Counted from the stretch's first letter, positions 1 to 12,500 are shown. The stretch: 64,000 nt of DNA from Periconia sp. R9002 (GCA_023627715.1 JAMAHW010000101.1:82621-146620); one strand, 5' to 3'. Notes: generated from the sequence alone by a model not told the origin. Numbers and translations: made by a program.

Positions 1-955
1 GTACGTATGTACGTATCTCTACCAATTTCTTTATATACGCAATCTTCCTGATTGACCATACACAATCTCCCTACTCATACTTACCCACCTATCCGCCTTT
101 TACCTTTACCTCAGTACCTACACAACCTAACAACTCCTCACCAAGGCCCTCGTATACTTAAAAAAAACCCACGCACGTACGCTGCGAAGACTATTACTAT
201 GACCGATAAATTAATTCACCATCCCCTTCCACCACCAGTAACCCGGAAATTTCTTGCCGTTCGAAAACTTTCATTCGCCCTAAACGATAAATATCTCCCC
301 CCCTTCGATCAAATTTCTTATTTGTCCTCATTTGTGCTTGCAAAGTTCACTGCTTTCAGCACTAATCACATGTTACTTGGTATTTGTTATTTAAATCCAG
401 GTATAATCAGTCCAAACAAACCCCCATCATCTCACGTGCTTGTTCACGGCAAATATTCAGGAGCGTATATATTGCACACATTGGCACGTACATACCGATA
501 CAAAAGTAAGATAGATGGGTAGTATGCCTGCCCGTACGTCGAACCCGCAAAACAGAATCCCTATGGAAAAAAGAGATACAAAGATAAGAAAAAAACGGAC
601 ATGCAAGGTTCTAATTTTTAACTTGTATGTTCGATTGCTTAATATCTCAATTTCACCATCTCTTCTTCTTTTTACTCCTCGACAGTCCCGCAGATCCAAT
701 CTAAATGATGAACCGCACCGCGTTTGCTTTTTTATGGATAGGGGTTCATCACCGTGTATGTTGGTGACGAGAACGCTTTCATCCGCCTCCTCTCACTACA
801 TGTACTGACATGCACACATTTGCAGACGCACCTTCTCGATATAAACCACGATAGATGCTTCCATCCGCCCCAAAACGCCGAACCCGAAAAGAAAAAAAAT
901 CCTCTGCAAAAACAAGCCACTGCCCAAAGAAAGAAAGAAAAAGAAGAAACACATC
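1..955. other. Intergenic, no gene supported
   Basis: I see no coding sequence here. The first bases are a GTAC/GTAT tetranucleotide run, followed by pyrimidine-rich low-complexity DNA and a purine-rich tract near 885-950. The right part probably contains the 3' untranslated region of the leftward aminotransferase gene. The open frames on both strands are short, overlap each other and show no recognisable domain. Confidence 0.5.
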
Positions 956-2305
956 CTACTCCTCCCCAACAACCACGCCCCACGCATGCCCCCTCTCCTC
1001 TTCCTCCCCATACATAATTCCCCTTAACCACGTCTTGAACGCGCGCGTGTACGCACCCATATCGCCGTCCTTCATCGGGACCTCAACATCCTTACCGCGC
1101 CAGTGGATTTTCGACACGGGCGCGACGAACCACGCAGTTCCGGACGCAAAAGCCTCGACGAGGCGGTTTTCGGAGGCGGCGGCGGCGACTTCGGACATGG
1201 TGAAGGGGCGTTCCTGGATTTCCAGGGGCTCGAGGGAGGAAGAAGAGGAAGAGGTGGAGGAGAGGCGTTCACGGGCGAGGTCGAGGACGGAGCGGCGCGT
1301 GATGCCGTCGAGGATGATTTGGTGATCGAGCGAGTTGGTGACGAGTTGGAGCTTGCCCGTGTCCTGATGGCGCCATATGACGAAGAAGTTGCTGGCGCCA
1401 GCTTCAGTGACGGTGCCCTCGGGCCCGAAGAGCCACAGGATCTGGTCGTAGCCTCTAGCGCGGGCCTCACCCTGCGCGACGAGACTAGGGCCGTAGTTTG
1501 CGCCGACCTTGGCGTAGCCGAAGCCCCCCGGCCAGGCGCGGCACATGTCGTCGTTGCTGGCGAGGAGCTTGACGCCGCCGGGGACGGAGTCCATGGGTGG
1601 GAGGACGGTGAGGATGATGAAGAGGAGAGCTTCGGTGGGGCGTTGGACGCCAATGGCTGCGTCCGTAGCGATCATGGTTGGGCGGATGTAGAGGAATTGG
1701 CCTGGTTGGTCGACGGGGAGCCATCGTTTGCCGTCAGTGGCGCAGAGTTTGAGGATGAGTTTGAGGAGTTCTTCTGGGGGGAAGCCTGGAAGGGCGATGC
1801 GGGTTGAAGACATAAGCATGCGGTTACAGTTGAGGGTTGGGCGGAAGAGGCGTAGTTTGCCGTCGTAACCTCGGTACAGCTTCATGCCTTCGAAGCATTC
1901 GGTTGCGTAGTGCAGGCAAGAGGCTGACGGCATGAGGGAGAGGGGGGCGTAGGGGGTGAGAGTGGGGGCGGCCCAGCCCTTGGTTGTGCTCCATGCAGCT
2001 TTGATCATGTGGTCGGTGGACACGCGCTGGGTCTGGCGTTCGGGGTCGTCGAGAGCTAGCACGGGGCGGAGCTGTGAGGGGGTCGCGTAGGTGCATTCGA
2101 GGAGAGAGGCGTCAAGCTCGGGGAGGGTTGAGGAGGAGGGGAAGGATGGTTTGGCAGTTTTCGTGGGCTGTGTCAGGGACGGGGTGAGAGTGGTTGGTGG
2201 GGTTTGAGAGGGCGCGGCTTTTTTGAGGGCGGTTTGGATGCCAGTGAGGGTGAGGTCGGACGTCTTTTCCACCTCGGCGGGCGGTGTGACGGCCATGGGT
2301 GCCAT
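956..2305 (-). CDS. Branched-chain-amino-acid aminotransferase (class IV, PLP)
   Basis: Likely catalyses reversible transamination of leucine, isoleucine and valine with 2-oxoglutarate (EC 2.6.1.42). The single exon encodes 449 residues. The fold-type IV core starts near residue 100; CFEGMK at about residues 138-143 and YIRP near 206 are family hallmarks. The PLP lysine is probably K266 in GYAKVGANYGPS, and the phosphate-binding GTVTEAGASNFF follows. The C-terminal half ends with an FASGTAWFVAPVSKI block typical of eukaryotic BCATs. The N-terminal ~75 residues are Ser/Thr/Pro-rich and include acidic residues, so a mitochondrial presequence is not obvious and a cytosolic form is more likely. 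The start is the first in-frame ATG. Third codon positions are GC-rich compared with the flanks. Which isoform it is cannot be decided here. Confidence 0.93.
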   Translation of the reverse strand: MAPMAVTPPAEVEKTSDLTLTGIQTALKKAAPSQTPPTTLTPSLTQPTKTAKPSFPSSSTLPELDASLLECTYATPSQLRPVLALDDPERQTQRVSTDHMIKAAWSTTKGWAAPTLTPYAPLSLMPSASCLHYATECFEGMKLYRGYDGKLRLFRPTLNCNRMLMSSTRIALPGFPPEELLKLILKLCATDGKRWLPVDQPGQFLYIRPTMIATDAAIGVQRPTEALLFIILTVLPPMDSVPGGVKLLASNDDMCRAWPGGFGYAKVGANYGPSLVAQGEARARGYDQILWLFGPEGTVTEAGASNFFVIWRHQDTGKLQLVTNSLDHQIILDGITRRSVLDLARERLSSTSSSSSSLEPLEIQERPFTMSEVAAAASENRLVEAFASGTAWFVAPVSKIHWRGKDVEVPMKDGDMGAYTRAFKTWLRGIMYGEEEERGHAWGVVVGEE

Positions 2306-3403
2306 GTTGGTGGTTGATGTGGAAGAGAGAGGCGCGAGAGAAGTTTTGTGTGAGAAGAATAGGTGCCTTGAGTGGTTAGAAATGTGGGTGGATGATGTAT
2401 ATATGTACCAGCCAGGTGGGGTGAAGTGAGGTGGAAGGGAAATTAGTCTTTTATATACCCCGATGGATAGATGGATGGAAGAAGGAGAGGAGTGGAGTCA
2501 TTCACGTCGGACTTATCACGCGCCTTAGCGTTGCTATCTCGATCCTTTGCGCTAGCCTAAATTTTGCATACTCTTGCAATTGAGGTCGAGATGACGGTCG
2601 TCGTCAGTCGTGAATAGGAAAACAGGCGACGTAGTGGAAGTTGGTTCTCCTTTTCTTCCGCACGCCTCTTCCGAGATCGCATTGTATGACGTTTCGTCAC
2701 GGGCAACAACATGGCTATTCCATTCGAATACTCAATTGCTTTGCATTCGACATTCCGGTGTTGTTTTACGTGTTACGGTGTTGAAAATCGCTCCGATGAG
2801 GTCGATGGAGTCATGATGGCCCTTGAGTATCCACCACGGCCGCTACTATCCGCTCGCCCATCCTTTCCCTTTGATCTTCCCTTACTCATCCAAATTGACA
2901 GTCAGGCTCCGATGTTCGGGCCTGAGTCGCACACAGGCATGAATACGAACTGTGGAATGTGCTTGGTAGGGCGCGTCATCGCATCCTGCATGTCTGTTTC
3001 GGTACAAATGATGCTGGCGGGTAAAATGGTAAAGACGAGTGAGGTTGTTTAAAGTTTGACAGACAGGGCGGATACCCTCGGTGTGCCGAACCCACAATTA
3101 AATTCTTTTTTTTCTTCTCGTTCGCGCGGTCCCATGCTGTGTGCGGCTACGCTAATCAAGCCATCAAGGGTCAACTGACTCCGTCGTCATGCTAGCCAAG
3201 GGTGCATCCAAGTGCGCGATAGCCTTTTGCAAGATTTCACCTGGTATCATGCTCTAAGCCGAGCCCTCTAATGTATCGGCGAGCCGTAGATTGCCATGCC
3301 ACCCATCTATATCCGCTAGTTATCAAAACGCCTTTCCATGCTTCAACAAAGAAGAGAGAGAGAAAAAATTAATCGTGCTCCACCACATCTATGCCGATTC
3401 CGC
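2306..3403. other. Intergenic between two leftward genes
   Basis: About 1.1 kb holding the promoter and leader of the aminotransferase gene and the 3' end of the membrane-protein gene. No convincing coding sequence: open frames at 2610-3097 on both strands lack recognisable domains. Confidence 0.45.
2495..2500 (-). promoter_or_regulatory. Possible Gcn4/CpcA-type site (TGACTC)
   Basis: TGACTC on the minus strand lies about 190 bp upstream of the aminotransferase start. This is the core recognised by the fungal cross-pathway regulators (Gcn4, CPC1, CpcA), which control amino-acid biosynthesis genes. A six-base match is weak alone; its position and the gene's function are what make it worth noting. 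Confidence 0.3.
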
Positions 3404-4531
3404 TCATTCCGACGTCAAGACTTGGCTGGCCCGTAGCCCATCAATCGCAGACACAATGCCGTCAGCGACGCCGCCAACCCGCTCCTCCAACCCCTTCATG
3501 TCTAGCCTGCCAAGCGCATTGTTCATGTGTACCAATACCTCCTCATCCTGTATCGTCTCGGCCATGACCTGTCCCTCCGTGCGCCAGTATTCTTCCCTCA
3601 CCTCCCGTAGTGTTGGGTCGCGATTCACAGAGTTGCTGATCAACCCGAGCGCGCGCATCTTGTTGACTGTTTCCTCTGCATCCTTGGCCGTGCTCTCGAG
3701 GCGCTGCGCCATGGACTGCGGCCTCGCGAGCCATCGGTTGGTGCTTGTGAGCCACAGTACAACCCCGAGTGTCGCATCCACCAGCGCAAAGCTGATATAC
3801 CGAAACATGCGCAACCGCCAGTGTACAAAGTCAATTTCCTGTAGTATCTTCGCTTGCTTATTCTGATTGATATCGTACGACCCCAGATACCATGCCTCTG
3901 TCGCGAACAGCACCAAACCCGCAATCGTGGCGTGTGTGCGAAACCGCGAGCCCTCGGGGCCAATCAACGAAGAAGTGCAGAGACCCAAGACAACGAGATG
4001 CACGAGGTGAGCTGTCGCGAGCTTCGGTAGGCTGTAGTAAAAATAGTTGCGCTCGCTGCTTTCGTCCGCCTTTGCGCACCAAATGCAGTTGAGCAAGGTA
4101 TCCGGTCCATAAACCACATATCTCAATTTGTTGCTTGGTAAACTGGAAAACTTGTCCCTCAGTAGCTCGTCTACCTCTCCCAGCTCCCTGTGTGCCCTAA
4201 GCCGCGCAAACAGCGTATTCGTTTCAATCTGCAAGCGGCTTCCCGTCTTGGCGAAAATGTTCTCGGGCCCGAATTGCGGAAGACTGAGCACGATGCATAC
4301 TACCGCGCTCACGAACAGCAGGTTCAGCGCTCGCTGCACTCTCGCGGGCGTCGGCTGCACGGGCAGGCTGCGGGAAACGGCGCGTGATGTGTTGAAGAGC
4401 TGGAAGACCTTAGGTAGTAGGAAAGGCCCGAATATTATGAGGATGCTGTGAATCGACGGCGGGAGGAAGGTCAGGCGAGGTATCACGACGTAGGAAATGA
4501 CGAGCAGCGCAATGGACTGGAGGTTGATCAT
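3404..4531 (-). CDS. Conserved fungal membrane protein, function unknown
   Basis: An uninterrupted frame of 375 residues starting at an ATG. Hydrophobic segments appear near residues 5-20, 25-42, 68-85 and 170-190, with weaker ones near 200-215 and 240-262, so it is probably a multi-pass membrane protein. Between the third and fourth segments is a soluble loop with FSSLPSNKLRYVVYGPD and NCIWC, a possible conserved signature. The C-terminal ~100 residues are charged and helical (MAQRLESTAKDAEETVNKMRALG), consistent with a coiled coil. The architecture resembles a family of uncharacterised Pezizomycotina membrane proteins; I assign no activity. Length, codon regularity and a clean start support a real gene. 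Confidence 0.8.
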   Translation of the reverse strand: MINLQSIALLVISYVVIPRLTFLPPSIHSILIIFGPFLLPKVFQLFNTSRAVSRSLPVQPTPARVQRALNLLFVSAVVCIVLSLPQFGPENIFAKTGSRLQIETNTLFARLRAHRELGEVDELLRDKFSSLPSNKLRYVVYGPDTLLNCIWCAKADESSERNYFYYSLPKLATAHLVHLVVLGLCTSSLIGPEGSRFRTHATIAGLVLFATEAWYLGSYDINQNKQAKILQEIDFVHWRLRMFRYISFALVDATLGVVLWLTSTNRWLARPQSMAQRLESTAKDAEETVNKMRALGLISNSVNRDPTLREVREEYWRTEGQVMAETIQDEEVLVHMNNALGRLDMKGLEERVGGVADGIVSAIDGLRASQVLTSE

Positions 4532-5912
4532 GTTGGCGAGTTTGTGTGCGTGCTAGGTTAGTGAGCGTGATGAGACCATGAGGGATCTGGTTCAAAGGAA
4601 AAGGAGGAGTCGAGAGGAGTCGGGGGCCGAGGAGAGGAGGTTATTCTTAGTTGTGGGTGACGTGTGAACAATGAATGCTGCCCTCAGCCCTAGATAAGTA
4701 ACCTCGAGTGACATTCAGCAAGCGGCGGTGGAGCTTTGAACGCAGGGACACCCGTGATTACCTAAGTATATACGGGCTCAATCTGCGCTAACCGTATTGG
4801 AACTTGAGTACATAAACCACCAACAGACATCACTTCAAACTTCTGCATTGGATAAGGTAGTGATTGGCAAATGCTCAATTTTTGATGTTATAGGGCCATA
4901 TTGCAAGTGAAATAGTGGTGCTTTGATTTGATTGCACCCACAAATAACCAACAAACAGCAAAAAAGGGACGTGGGCAGCTACCAACATCCAACACATACG
5001 ACGAAACTATATAATACAAATATTTTCGGCGTAAAAATATCTAAGTCAGTGAAAATTCCTTATGAATCCGGAATTCTAGCTGCAAAATCCTGTACAGTAT
5101 CCACCACATCGCTAGTCCAGCTCAAGTGTGGTGAATAACCAGCCGGGAACCGATACATAATAAACTTGCCGGTTCTATCCCCCTAAGCATTAGCTATTGC
5201 TTCTTAATATGTCTTGTTAAGAGTCTAATCTCATTCAAAATAAGATAGCCGTATAGAAGAGACACATAAGTATTATTAGCAATTTTAGGTGTTAGAATAG
5301 GAGATACTATAAGTAAAGGTGCGTATTTTTTTTACGATACTTTTATCTACGTCGTTAAAGAGGAACTTTTCTGCGTTGACTATAGTTCCGAGACCGGCGG
5401 GACCGTGTTTTTGTATAGACGAGTGGTGAGTTAGTAGTACAAGCAACAAAACACAGAAGATAGCCCACGGTAACGGGGGAATGGATGTTGGCGAGAGTGA
5501 TGACTACGAAACCTCGTAAAAGGCTGCAAGCTAGACGATAATCGTTAACCATCTATATCTCTAAGAAAGGATAGACAGGAATCGTTCGGAAAATTATTCC
5601 TCTGTTTTTTTAGATGTATTAACGTAGTTCTTGGAGCGCATGTAGTTGTTGAGATGGCGATCAGGGCTATTCGACGTGACCAATCACTACTGATCCACGG
5701 AACATTAACAACGAACTATGACTTCAAGTCCGCCCACATTACATCACCGCCCAATCATACTATCGCCTCAGCTCACAGGACTACACACATGCACTCTGCA
5801 GGAGCAACATGCTCTCCACTCTCTCTCAATACATGTCCTTAGCACAAAGACATACATTCCCATTTCCAATTCATAGTGAGATCAAAAAAAAGTCTGCTAC
5901 CTACATCTCGCA
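4532..5912. other. Intergenic with small AT-rich patches
   Basis: No gene supported. Roughly 5,160-5,400 and 5,560-5,650 are rich in TA steps and poor in coding signal, resembling small RIP-degraded repeat remnants. The last ~200 bp are probably the promoter of the rightward gene that begins at 5913. Confidence 0.4.
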
Positions 5913-6440
5913 ATGATCAAAGCGCAGCAGTTCCGTTGCCTTTACGGCAAACCGTCCCTCTTCCGCCGTTTATACTCCAATGGCTCCCCATTCGCTGGCA
6001 ACGCGCAAGAACAATTCACTAAGACTGGGGAGCGCCCCGCGTCCGACCCGATGCACGTTTCGCTACGCAGCGAGGAGTACTCGCAGTCCGGCGGTGATGA
6101 CATGGTCGCTGCGCAAATGAATGCTAGCTACAGTCGGGACGCGGATCCTGCGTCGACAAAAGCTACAGCCGCGAAAGGGAACGTGGTGAATCCGCTTGAG
6201 ACGAGCCCTGCGACTCCCGAGTTGTCGACGCACGTCGAGGAGATTGTAAGCTCAAATATTCTCGTGGGATATGGAGGAGGAGAGGGGTGGATGATGACTG
6301 ACGCGGATTAGTATGTCGAGAAAGGCGTGGAGAGAGCGGATGGGTCGAGATCAGGACAAGGGATAACGAGAAAGTCGAAGAGGGTTGAAAGGACCGAGTT
6401 GGACTTTGACACGTCGAAGCCTAAAATGGAAAACAGATAG
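5913..6440 (+). CDS. Small conserved protein, probable mitochondrial presequence
   Basis: Proposed as two exons, 5913-6245 and 6312-6440, with a GT-AG intron at 6246-6311 (donor GTAAGC, branch-like CTGAC about 20 bp before the acceptor), giving 153 residues. Without splicing the frame runs to 132 residues and ends at a TAG that is itself the intron's acceptor. The N-terminus (MIKAQQFRCLYGKPSLFRRLYSN) is basic and free of acidic residues, like a mitochondrial targeting peptide. The middle has DPMHVSLRSEEYSQSG and GNVVNPLETSPATPEL, which resembles a family of short uncharacterised ascomycete proteins. The second exon is in frame and ends normally, favouring the spliced form. The function is unknown. 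Confidence 0.62.
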
Positions 6441-7767
6441 TGCGGTATGTGCTACTACACCGAGGTCTGAATGACTTATATCTGATGGTCTGGATCTCTC
6501 GCAATCGAGGTCGACCCGGATCTTTTTTTGGCATGAAAAGGAAGATAATATCATCGCATAGTAATGAAAATATATATGATATCGGAACGGTGAATGACCA
6601 TTGAATTGTCTGGGGCTGGGACATGCACAGGGTGCCTTTTCGGTTTATTTGGACAATCTGTATATCAATCTGACCGCATCCCAGCCTCAGAAGCATGCGC
6701 AACCAATATGTGTGGAGCAGAGAGACTGAACTGATAGAATACGAATCCTATTCGTCGCTCGAAAGACGCGTTTTGTCTGTTGCAGCGTGGATTGTATCGG
6801 ACTTACAATTGGTCTGAATTCGGCCAGGTAGTGATACCACTGTGCTGCTTACCCGACACTTTCAAAGCTACTAAGCAGATAGTATGGACTTTTTTGGAAT
6901 CCTAAAAGGTTTCTATGAATGCGAATTACCACTGATTGCATCAATTCGACGAACGTTTCAAAAGGAATGAATTTGAGACAATTGAGAATAAGAGAATGCA
7001 AGGAAGGAACTTCGAAATATCATATATCCCTCCTTGCTACTGACTTACGATCATATCGCACGAAAGGTTGTTGACAATGGGAGTATCTTTTTGGAACAGA
7101 TAAGATTGGGCAGAGGTTTGGGTAAAGGCTGAGTGAAGATGAGCAGGGTATGTCTCTCACAATGAACATGGTTATAGCGGTAGGTTGCAAACGTTGTCAA
7201 AGAGCAGATGACAGAATTCGGAATGGAATTTCTCTTCTCTGTTTGTCTCTGTTGGTTTGCATAGTACAGGATGGTACGGCATAGAGTTCGGCCCTGGATC
7301 AAATCTATTCATTTGCGTTCGCCCTTCGAAAATAAAGTATAACAGAGGGATGACACGCTGGGAAGTCACATATCGGGAGGACTAATAGGTTCTACGAATT
7401 AAAAGCTCTACGACCTAATTAGTAGGTCTAGTATAGTTGTCTAATTTGTGGATAACGCCTGGTACACTAGCTACCCGATATTTGACCTCGCGGCGTGTCA
7501 TCCCTCTGTAAGGTTGGCTCGACAGTTCCGCCAATGAAAAATATCATGGTTAATAATTTGTGATCCACACAGTAAATGTACATAATTATAGACCAAAGGC
7601 AATGAGTGAATAACATCACAGCTAATATCGGTGATAATTCTACCGAGCAGCCGGTTTGTATTAAACCGATTGGATCGCATTCTCCCGTAGACTGCTGGTG
7701 GCGAAGCCAAATAGTACATGAATAAAAAAAACCCCGCCGAACTCAAATTGTGCGCATATCTGGCAAG
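6441..7767. other. Intergenic, no gene supported
   Basis: Contains the 3' flank of the small mitochondrial protein gene and the promoter of the PL4 gene. The region 7,380-7,480 is AT-rich with TA-rich words like those in the large repeat downstream. Open frames on the minus strand (6351-7746) are short and show no domains. Confidence 0.4.
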
Positions 7768-9377
7768 ATGAAGATGCTCAAGTATAATCTTGCTATCTAT
7801 CTTGTTGTTGTCTCCTGGATTTCAGTTGTCTTCGCGACAATCAAATCTTCTGAGGACAGCAGCGCGATCAACATCGCTAATGATCGCCTCTCATTTTCCA
7901 TTGCTAAAAGTTCTGGATCTGTGTCCAAGCTTTCTCTGGATGGGCAGAATTTGCTGGGCACCGGCCGTGGACCTTACCTTGACTGCCATTGCGTCGACAG
8001 TGGCTTCTGGACCCCAGGAAATGGCGCTACTTACAAGTTATTCAAAGGCACAGATGGAACTGGTCAAGAATACGCCGGTGCGATGATGAGCCATAACTAT
8101 CAAAATACAGGCAAAGTTCTCGAGCAGTACTGGTTTCTTCGCAATGGCGAGACGGGCATGCACGTCTTCACCCGTGTTTCTTATAACAACACGCGGACTC
8201 CGAGCGGAGGCGACCTGGGCGAACTTCGCCAGTTATTCCGCCCGACCTCCTCACTTTGGACACACTTGTCTTCCAGTGACGAAATGTATGGCCCCATTCC
8301 GGACACGAGCAGTGCACCGACCGTGCAGGATGCATCGTGGTATGTGGGTGGAAAGAAGGACGATCCGTACGTCAAGCAGGTTTCGGATTACTTCACCAAA
8401 TACATGTTTTCAGAGGAATGGAGAAATCAGATCGTGCATGGTATGTATGGAGATGGGAGCAAGAGCAGTGATGGATCAGCATTCGGGGCTTGGCTGGTTA
8501 TGAATACAAAGGACACCTACTTTGGAGGGCCCACGCATTCCGATTTGACAGTGGACGGTATTGTATACAACTATCTCGGTAAGCTCTCTTATTTCGAGTT
8601 CGGCCGCGAGAATGCGTCTAATGCTAAGGTAGTGTCAAATCACCACGGGAACGGCGTGCCGGAGATGATAAATGGTTTCGATAGAACTTTTGGACCAGTG
8701 AGTCCTCCCCACTAATGCTTTTCCATGACAGTAAGACCTGAACTGATATTATTGATAGCAATATTATTATTTCAACATGGGCGCTAAAGGCACTACGCTA
8801 CAGCAGCTACGCAACAACGCTGCCAGCACTGTAATGACGGATTGGACTCCTTTCTATGACTCCATTGCAGCTTATGTCCCCAATCTTTTGCCATCTTCGA
8901 AGCGTGGTACCTTCAAAAGTGCCGTCACCCTTCCTAAAGGCGCAACGCGTGCTGTGGCTGTTCTCGCTCTCAACGGCGCCGATTTCCAAGACAATAATCG
9001 GGACGACAAGGCCTATCAATACTGGAGTGAAATTGATAAATCAGGAAGTGTTACGATATCTTCTGTAAAAGCCGGCACCTATCGCTTAACCATATATGCG
9101 GACGGAATATTCGGCGCCTACACGCAGGATGGAATCGAGATCAAAGCTGGAGAAACCCACATGACCTCAGTGACGTGGACTGCTGAGTCCTCCGGAAGTG
9201 AGCTTTGGCGCATCGGTGTACCTGACAAATCTTGCGGCGAGTTTCGACATGGAAACGAGAAGGATGCTTTGAAGACTCTTGGCATACGCCAATACCGCTT
9301 ATACTGGGCTATGCACGATTTTCCTAATAATTTTCCTAACAGCGTAAAGTACAAAATTAGTGCTTTAGATCTAGTAA

Positions 9378-9382
9378 AAGAC
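9378..9382 (+). repeat. Target-site duplication, left copy (AAGAC)
   Basis: AAGAC immediately precedes the element and is repeated immediately after it at 17384-17388. Five bases is the usual staggered-cut length for Copia integrases. Removing the element and one copy restores a continuous coding frame across the site (apart from the TAG at 17404). Confidence 0.85.
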
Positions 9383-9542
9383 TGTTAAAATAACTAGGCA
9401 CACATAGAAAATAAGATGAAAAGGATAATATTCTATCTATCGTACTAAGGCGATTAATATACACCTTAGTTTATATATATAATAAAGAAATTTATTTATT
9501 ATTTATTAATTCCGCGTTTACTCTTATCTTGTTAAAGATAGG
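9383..9542 (-). repeat. Left LTR (3' LTR of the element)
   Basis: Bases 9383-9529 align without gaps to 17224-17370 of the other LTR: 147 positions, nine differences, every one a C/T or G/A transition. The following 13 bases differ: here the end looks like the reverse complement of the corresponding LTR end on the right (TGTTAAAGATAGG against CTAATCTTTAACA). Transition-only divergence is the RIP signature. Confidence 0.85.
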
Positions 9543-12500
9543 CTAGTAGAGGGATCGTTATATTATAAACTAATATTAGACTAGTACTTTAGAGGTTTAT
9601 TTAAAGAGTATAAATAAGAGGAGGATAAGACTAAATAAGTTTATAGAGTAAACTAAAGGTAGATTATTATCTAGAACTTAAGGTTAATTATAATAATCTA
9701 GAGGAGTATTATTCTTAATTATATACTTACTATCTACTTATAGTATATCTATTCTCTTACCCTCTATAGGGTAAGTTTCTTTAGCAACTTACCTTTTTTA
9801 CTATAAGGTAAGTAAGTCTAGTATTAGCTTACTCTTCTTACTATAAGTTATATAAGTTAGTTACGTATATAGCTAGTACTAAGCCTAAGCTTACTAGTAG
9901 CCTTATAAAGAGGGTTATATAACTTTCCTAACTAAGAGTATAAGGTTAATTATAGTTCCTCTTAGGTTGCAGTAGCGCGTAATTATTATTAGCTTATAAT
10001 TACTTTCTTATTTATAATATATCTCTAATCTTTAATAGTTACTATATACTACCTTTTTTACTCTTATAGACGTTATAGACTCTTTTTAAACGCTAATTTT
10101 AGTAAAGCTTTAGTAAGTATATCTACTTTATTTTCTAGACCTAGTACTCCTACTATAACTAGCTCTCTATATTTAACTTTTTCCTAAATAAAATAGTACT
10201 AAATATTAATATATTTTAATTATTTATAGTATTTTAGATTTACCGTAAAACGAAGAGCTACCTTATTATTAATACCTATTATAATAACTAGTAGGTCTAT
10301 AATCTAAAACTCTTTAATAATTTCTATAATCTATACTACTTTTTTAGCTACTTTAGATACTGCTACGTATTCTACTTTATAGGTAGATATAGCTACTATT
10401 TATTATTTTTTTAAGCGCTAACTAATTAGAGCTCTATTAAAAGTAAATATATAAGCTTTAGTTAATTATTAAGTATCTATATAGTTAGTATAAGTACTAT
10501 CCGCCTAGCTCTAAATAATATTACTATATTCTTATTTGCAAAACGTTAGTCTAAAGTTTAAATATTACTTTAAGTATCCTATAATTTAATATACTACTTT
10601 TAAATATTTTATAGTAGGATTAGCTATATATCTAAAGACTAAACTATAGGCGTAACTAATATTGTACCTAGTTCTTATTACGAGGTAATTTAGTTTACTA
10701 ACTAGTTTCTAATAATACTTTATAAATTTTGTATCTACTACTTTATTATTTTTATATAGTATTATTCCTAGTTCTATAAGTGTTTTTACTAGTTAAATAT
10801 ACTCTAGATTATAGTCTCTAATTAGTTACTTAATATAACCTTTTTAATATAGTTTAACTTAACTAGGTTGAATATTAACTTATATACGTAAATATTCTAT
10901 ATAGGGTCTAAGGTCGACTATTTTAAACTTAGCTATTAAACTATTCTTAAGTTTTTAAAGTATAGTAAGATCTTTAGTAGCAATAAGTAGATTATCTATA
11001 TATATAGCTATAATGCCTACTCCTAGTTTATAGAATAGATATAGATCGTAGGATAATATAAACTATCCTAGACTAATAAGATAATTATATAGCTTTTTAT
11101 ACTACTATCTTAGTACTTACTTTAGTCTATATAGTACTTTTAGTAAGCGGAGGACGTATCCTAGTAGATATAGCTACTTAAAACTAGGTAGTGTTTATAT
11201 AAATAGTAGCTCTTCTATATCCCTATTAAGGAAAGTAGTAACTATATCTATAATATAATATAGCTATCTATAGTACGCGACTATAGTAAAGAGTAAAAAA
11301 AAAGAGGTGTGCTTTACTACTATAGAGAATATTTTATAATAGTCTCGTTTTTTAGTTTATTTATATCTACGAGCTATATAGCGTACTTTATATTTACTAA
11401 TTATACTATCTACCTTAACTTTTCTCTTTATTACAAATTTGCTGCTAATAACTTTGTAACCTAGTAGTATATCTAAGATAGGTACTAGTATCTATACCTT
11501 AGCTTAAAGTAAGCTATTAATTTCTAATATTTAGGCTAAGTGCTATTATTTTTATTTTAGACTTTTTATTACTTTTTTATAGCTTTAAGGTAGTTTTATA
11601 TAAATAAAATTTTATATAGCGTTAAAGAATTAAGAGTAATAGTAAGTTACCTAATTACTTTCCTTATTATCCTTAAAATTAGTTAGGTCGCTATTATTAT
11701 CTAAATTAAAAGTATAGTTAAGATCTTCTAGATTTATAGAAAAGAAGTTAGAAATAGAATTAAAATTATTTTACTATACTATATTAATTTATAGAGGTCT
11801 TTTTACTACTAGCCTAGCTATTATTTTTACGTATACTTTTCTACTTCTATATCTTAGTATAGTTATATAAGTTCTAGTATAAGATATTAGGTACTAGACG
11901 TAGTATTTATAATACCTACTATTTATAGTATTTATTCTATTAATATATTCATTATATATATATAACTTACGTATATACTTATAGTATTATCTAAAGTAAG
12001 TGCTGTTAAATTTAAAATAGGCTACGTATAGATTATATTCTTCCTCTATATAAAGATTATCTTATCGCGATAATAGATAATAGTTAGTAAAGAGTCTATT
12101 AATATTAGTGTACATATAAAATACTTATCTACTTCTCTTATTAGAAGGTTTTTGTTTATATTAAGTTATATAGTTATAATATAGGGTCTTCCTATTATAT
12201 AAAGTCTTTCTATTTTAACATTAAATGTATCTTAAATATCTAGAAACTATTCCTTCTTAGATTTGCTAAACTAATTATTTTTATAATTATTCTAGATAAA
12301 TACAGTATAGTTATTATTAGGATTAATACCTACGACGAGATGTTTTTTAATTTATCCTCTAACGTATTTAACGAACTACTATTTAACTTCCTCTAACTAC
12401 TCTATTAATTTAGTCCGCTATAGTTTATAGTCTATATATATATCCTTCTTTTAGATAAGATATACACCTACCTTAAGGGTTGTTTTTAGAGATAGGCGAG

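Noticed and set aside
1072..2096. Several open frames on both strands over the aminotransferase (for example 1103-1807 plus, 1072-1653 minus)
   Set aside because: They are shadows of the GC-rich aminotransferase frame, with biased composition and no domains.
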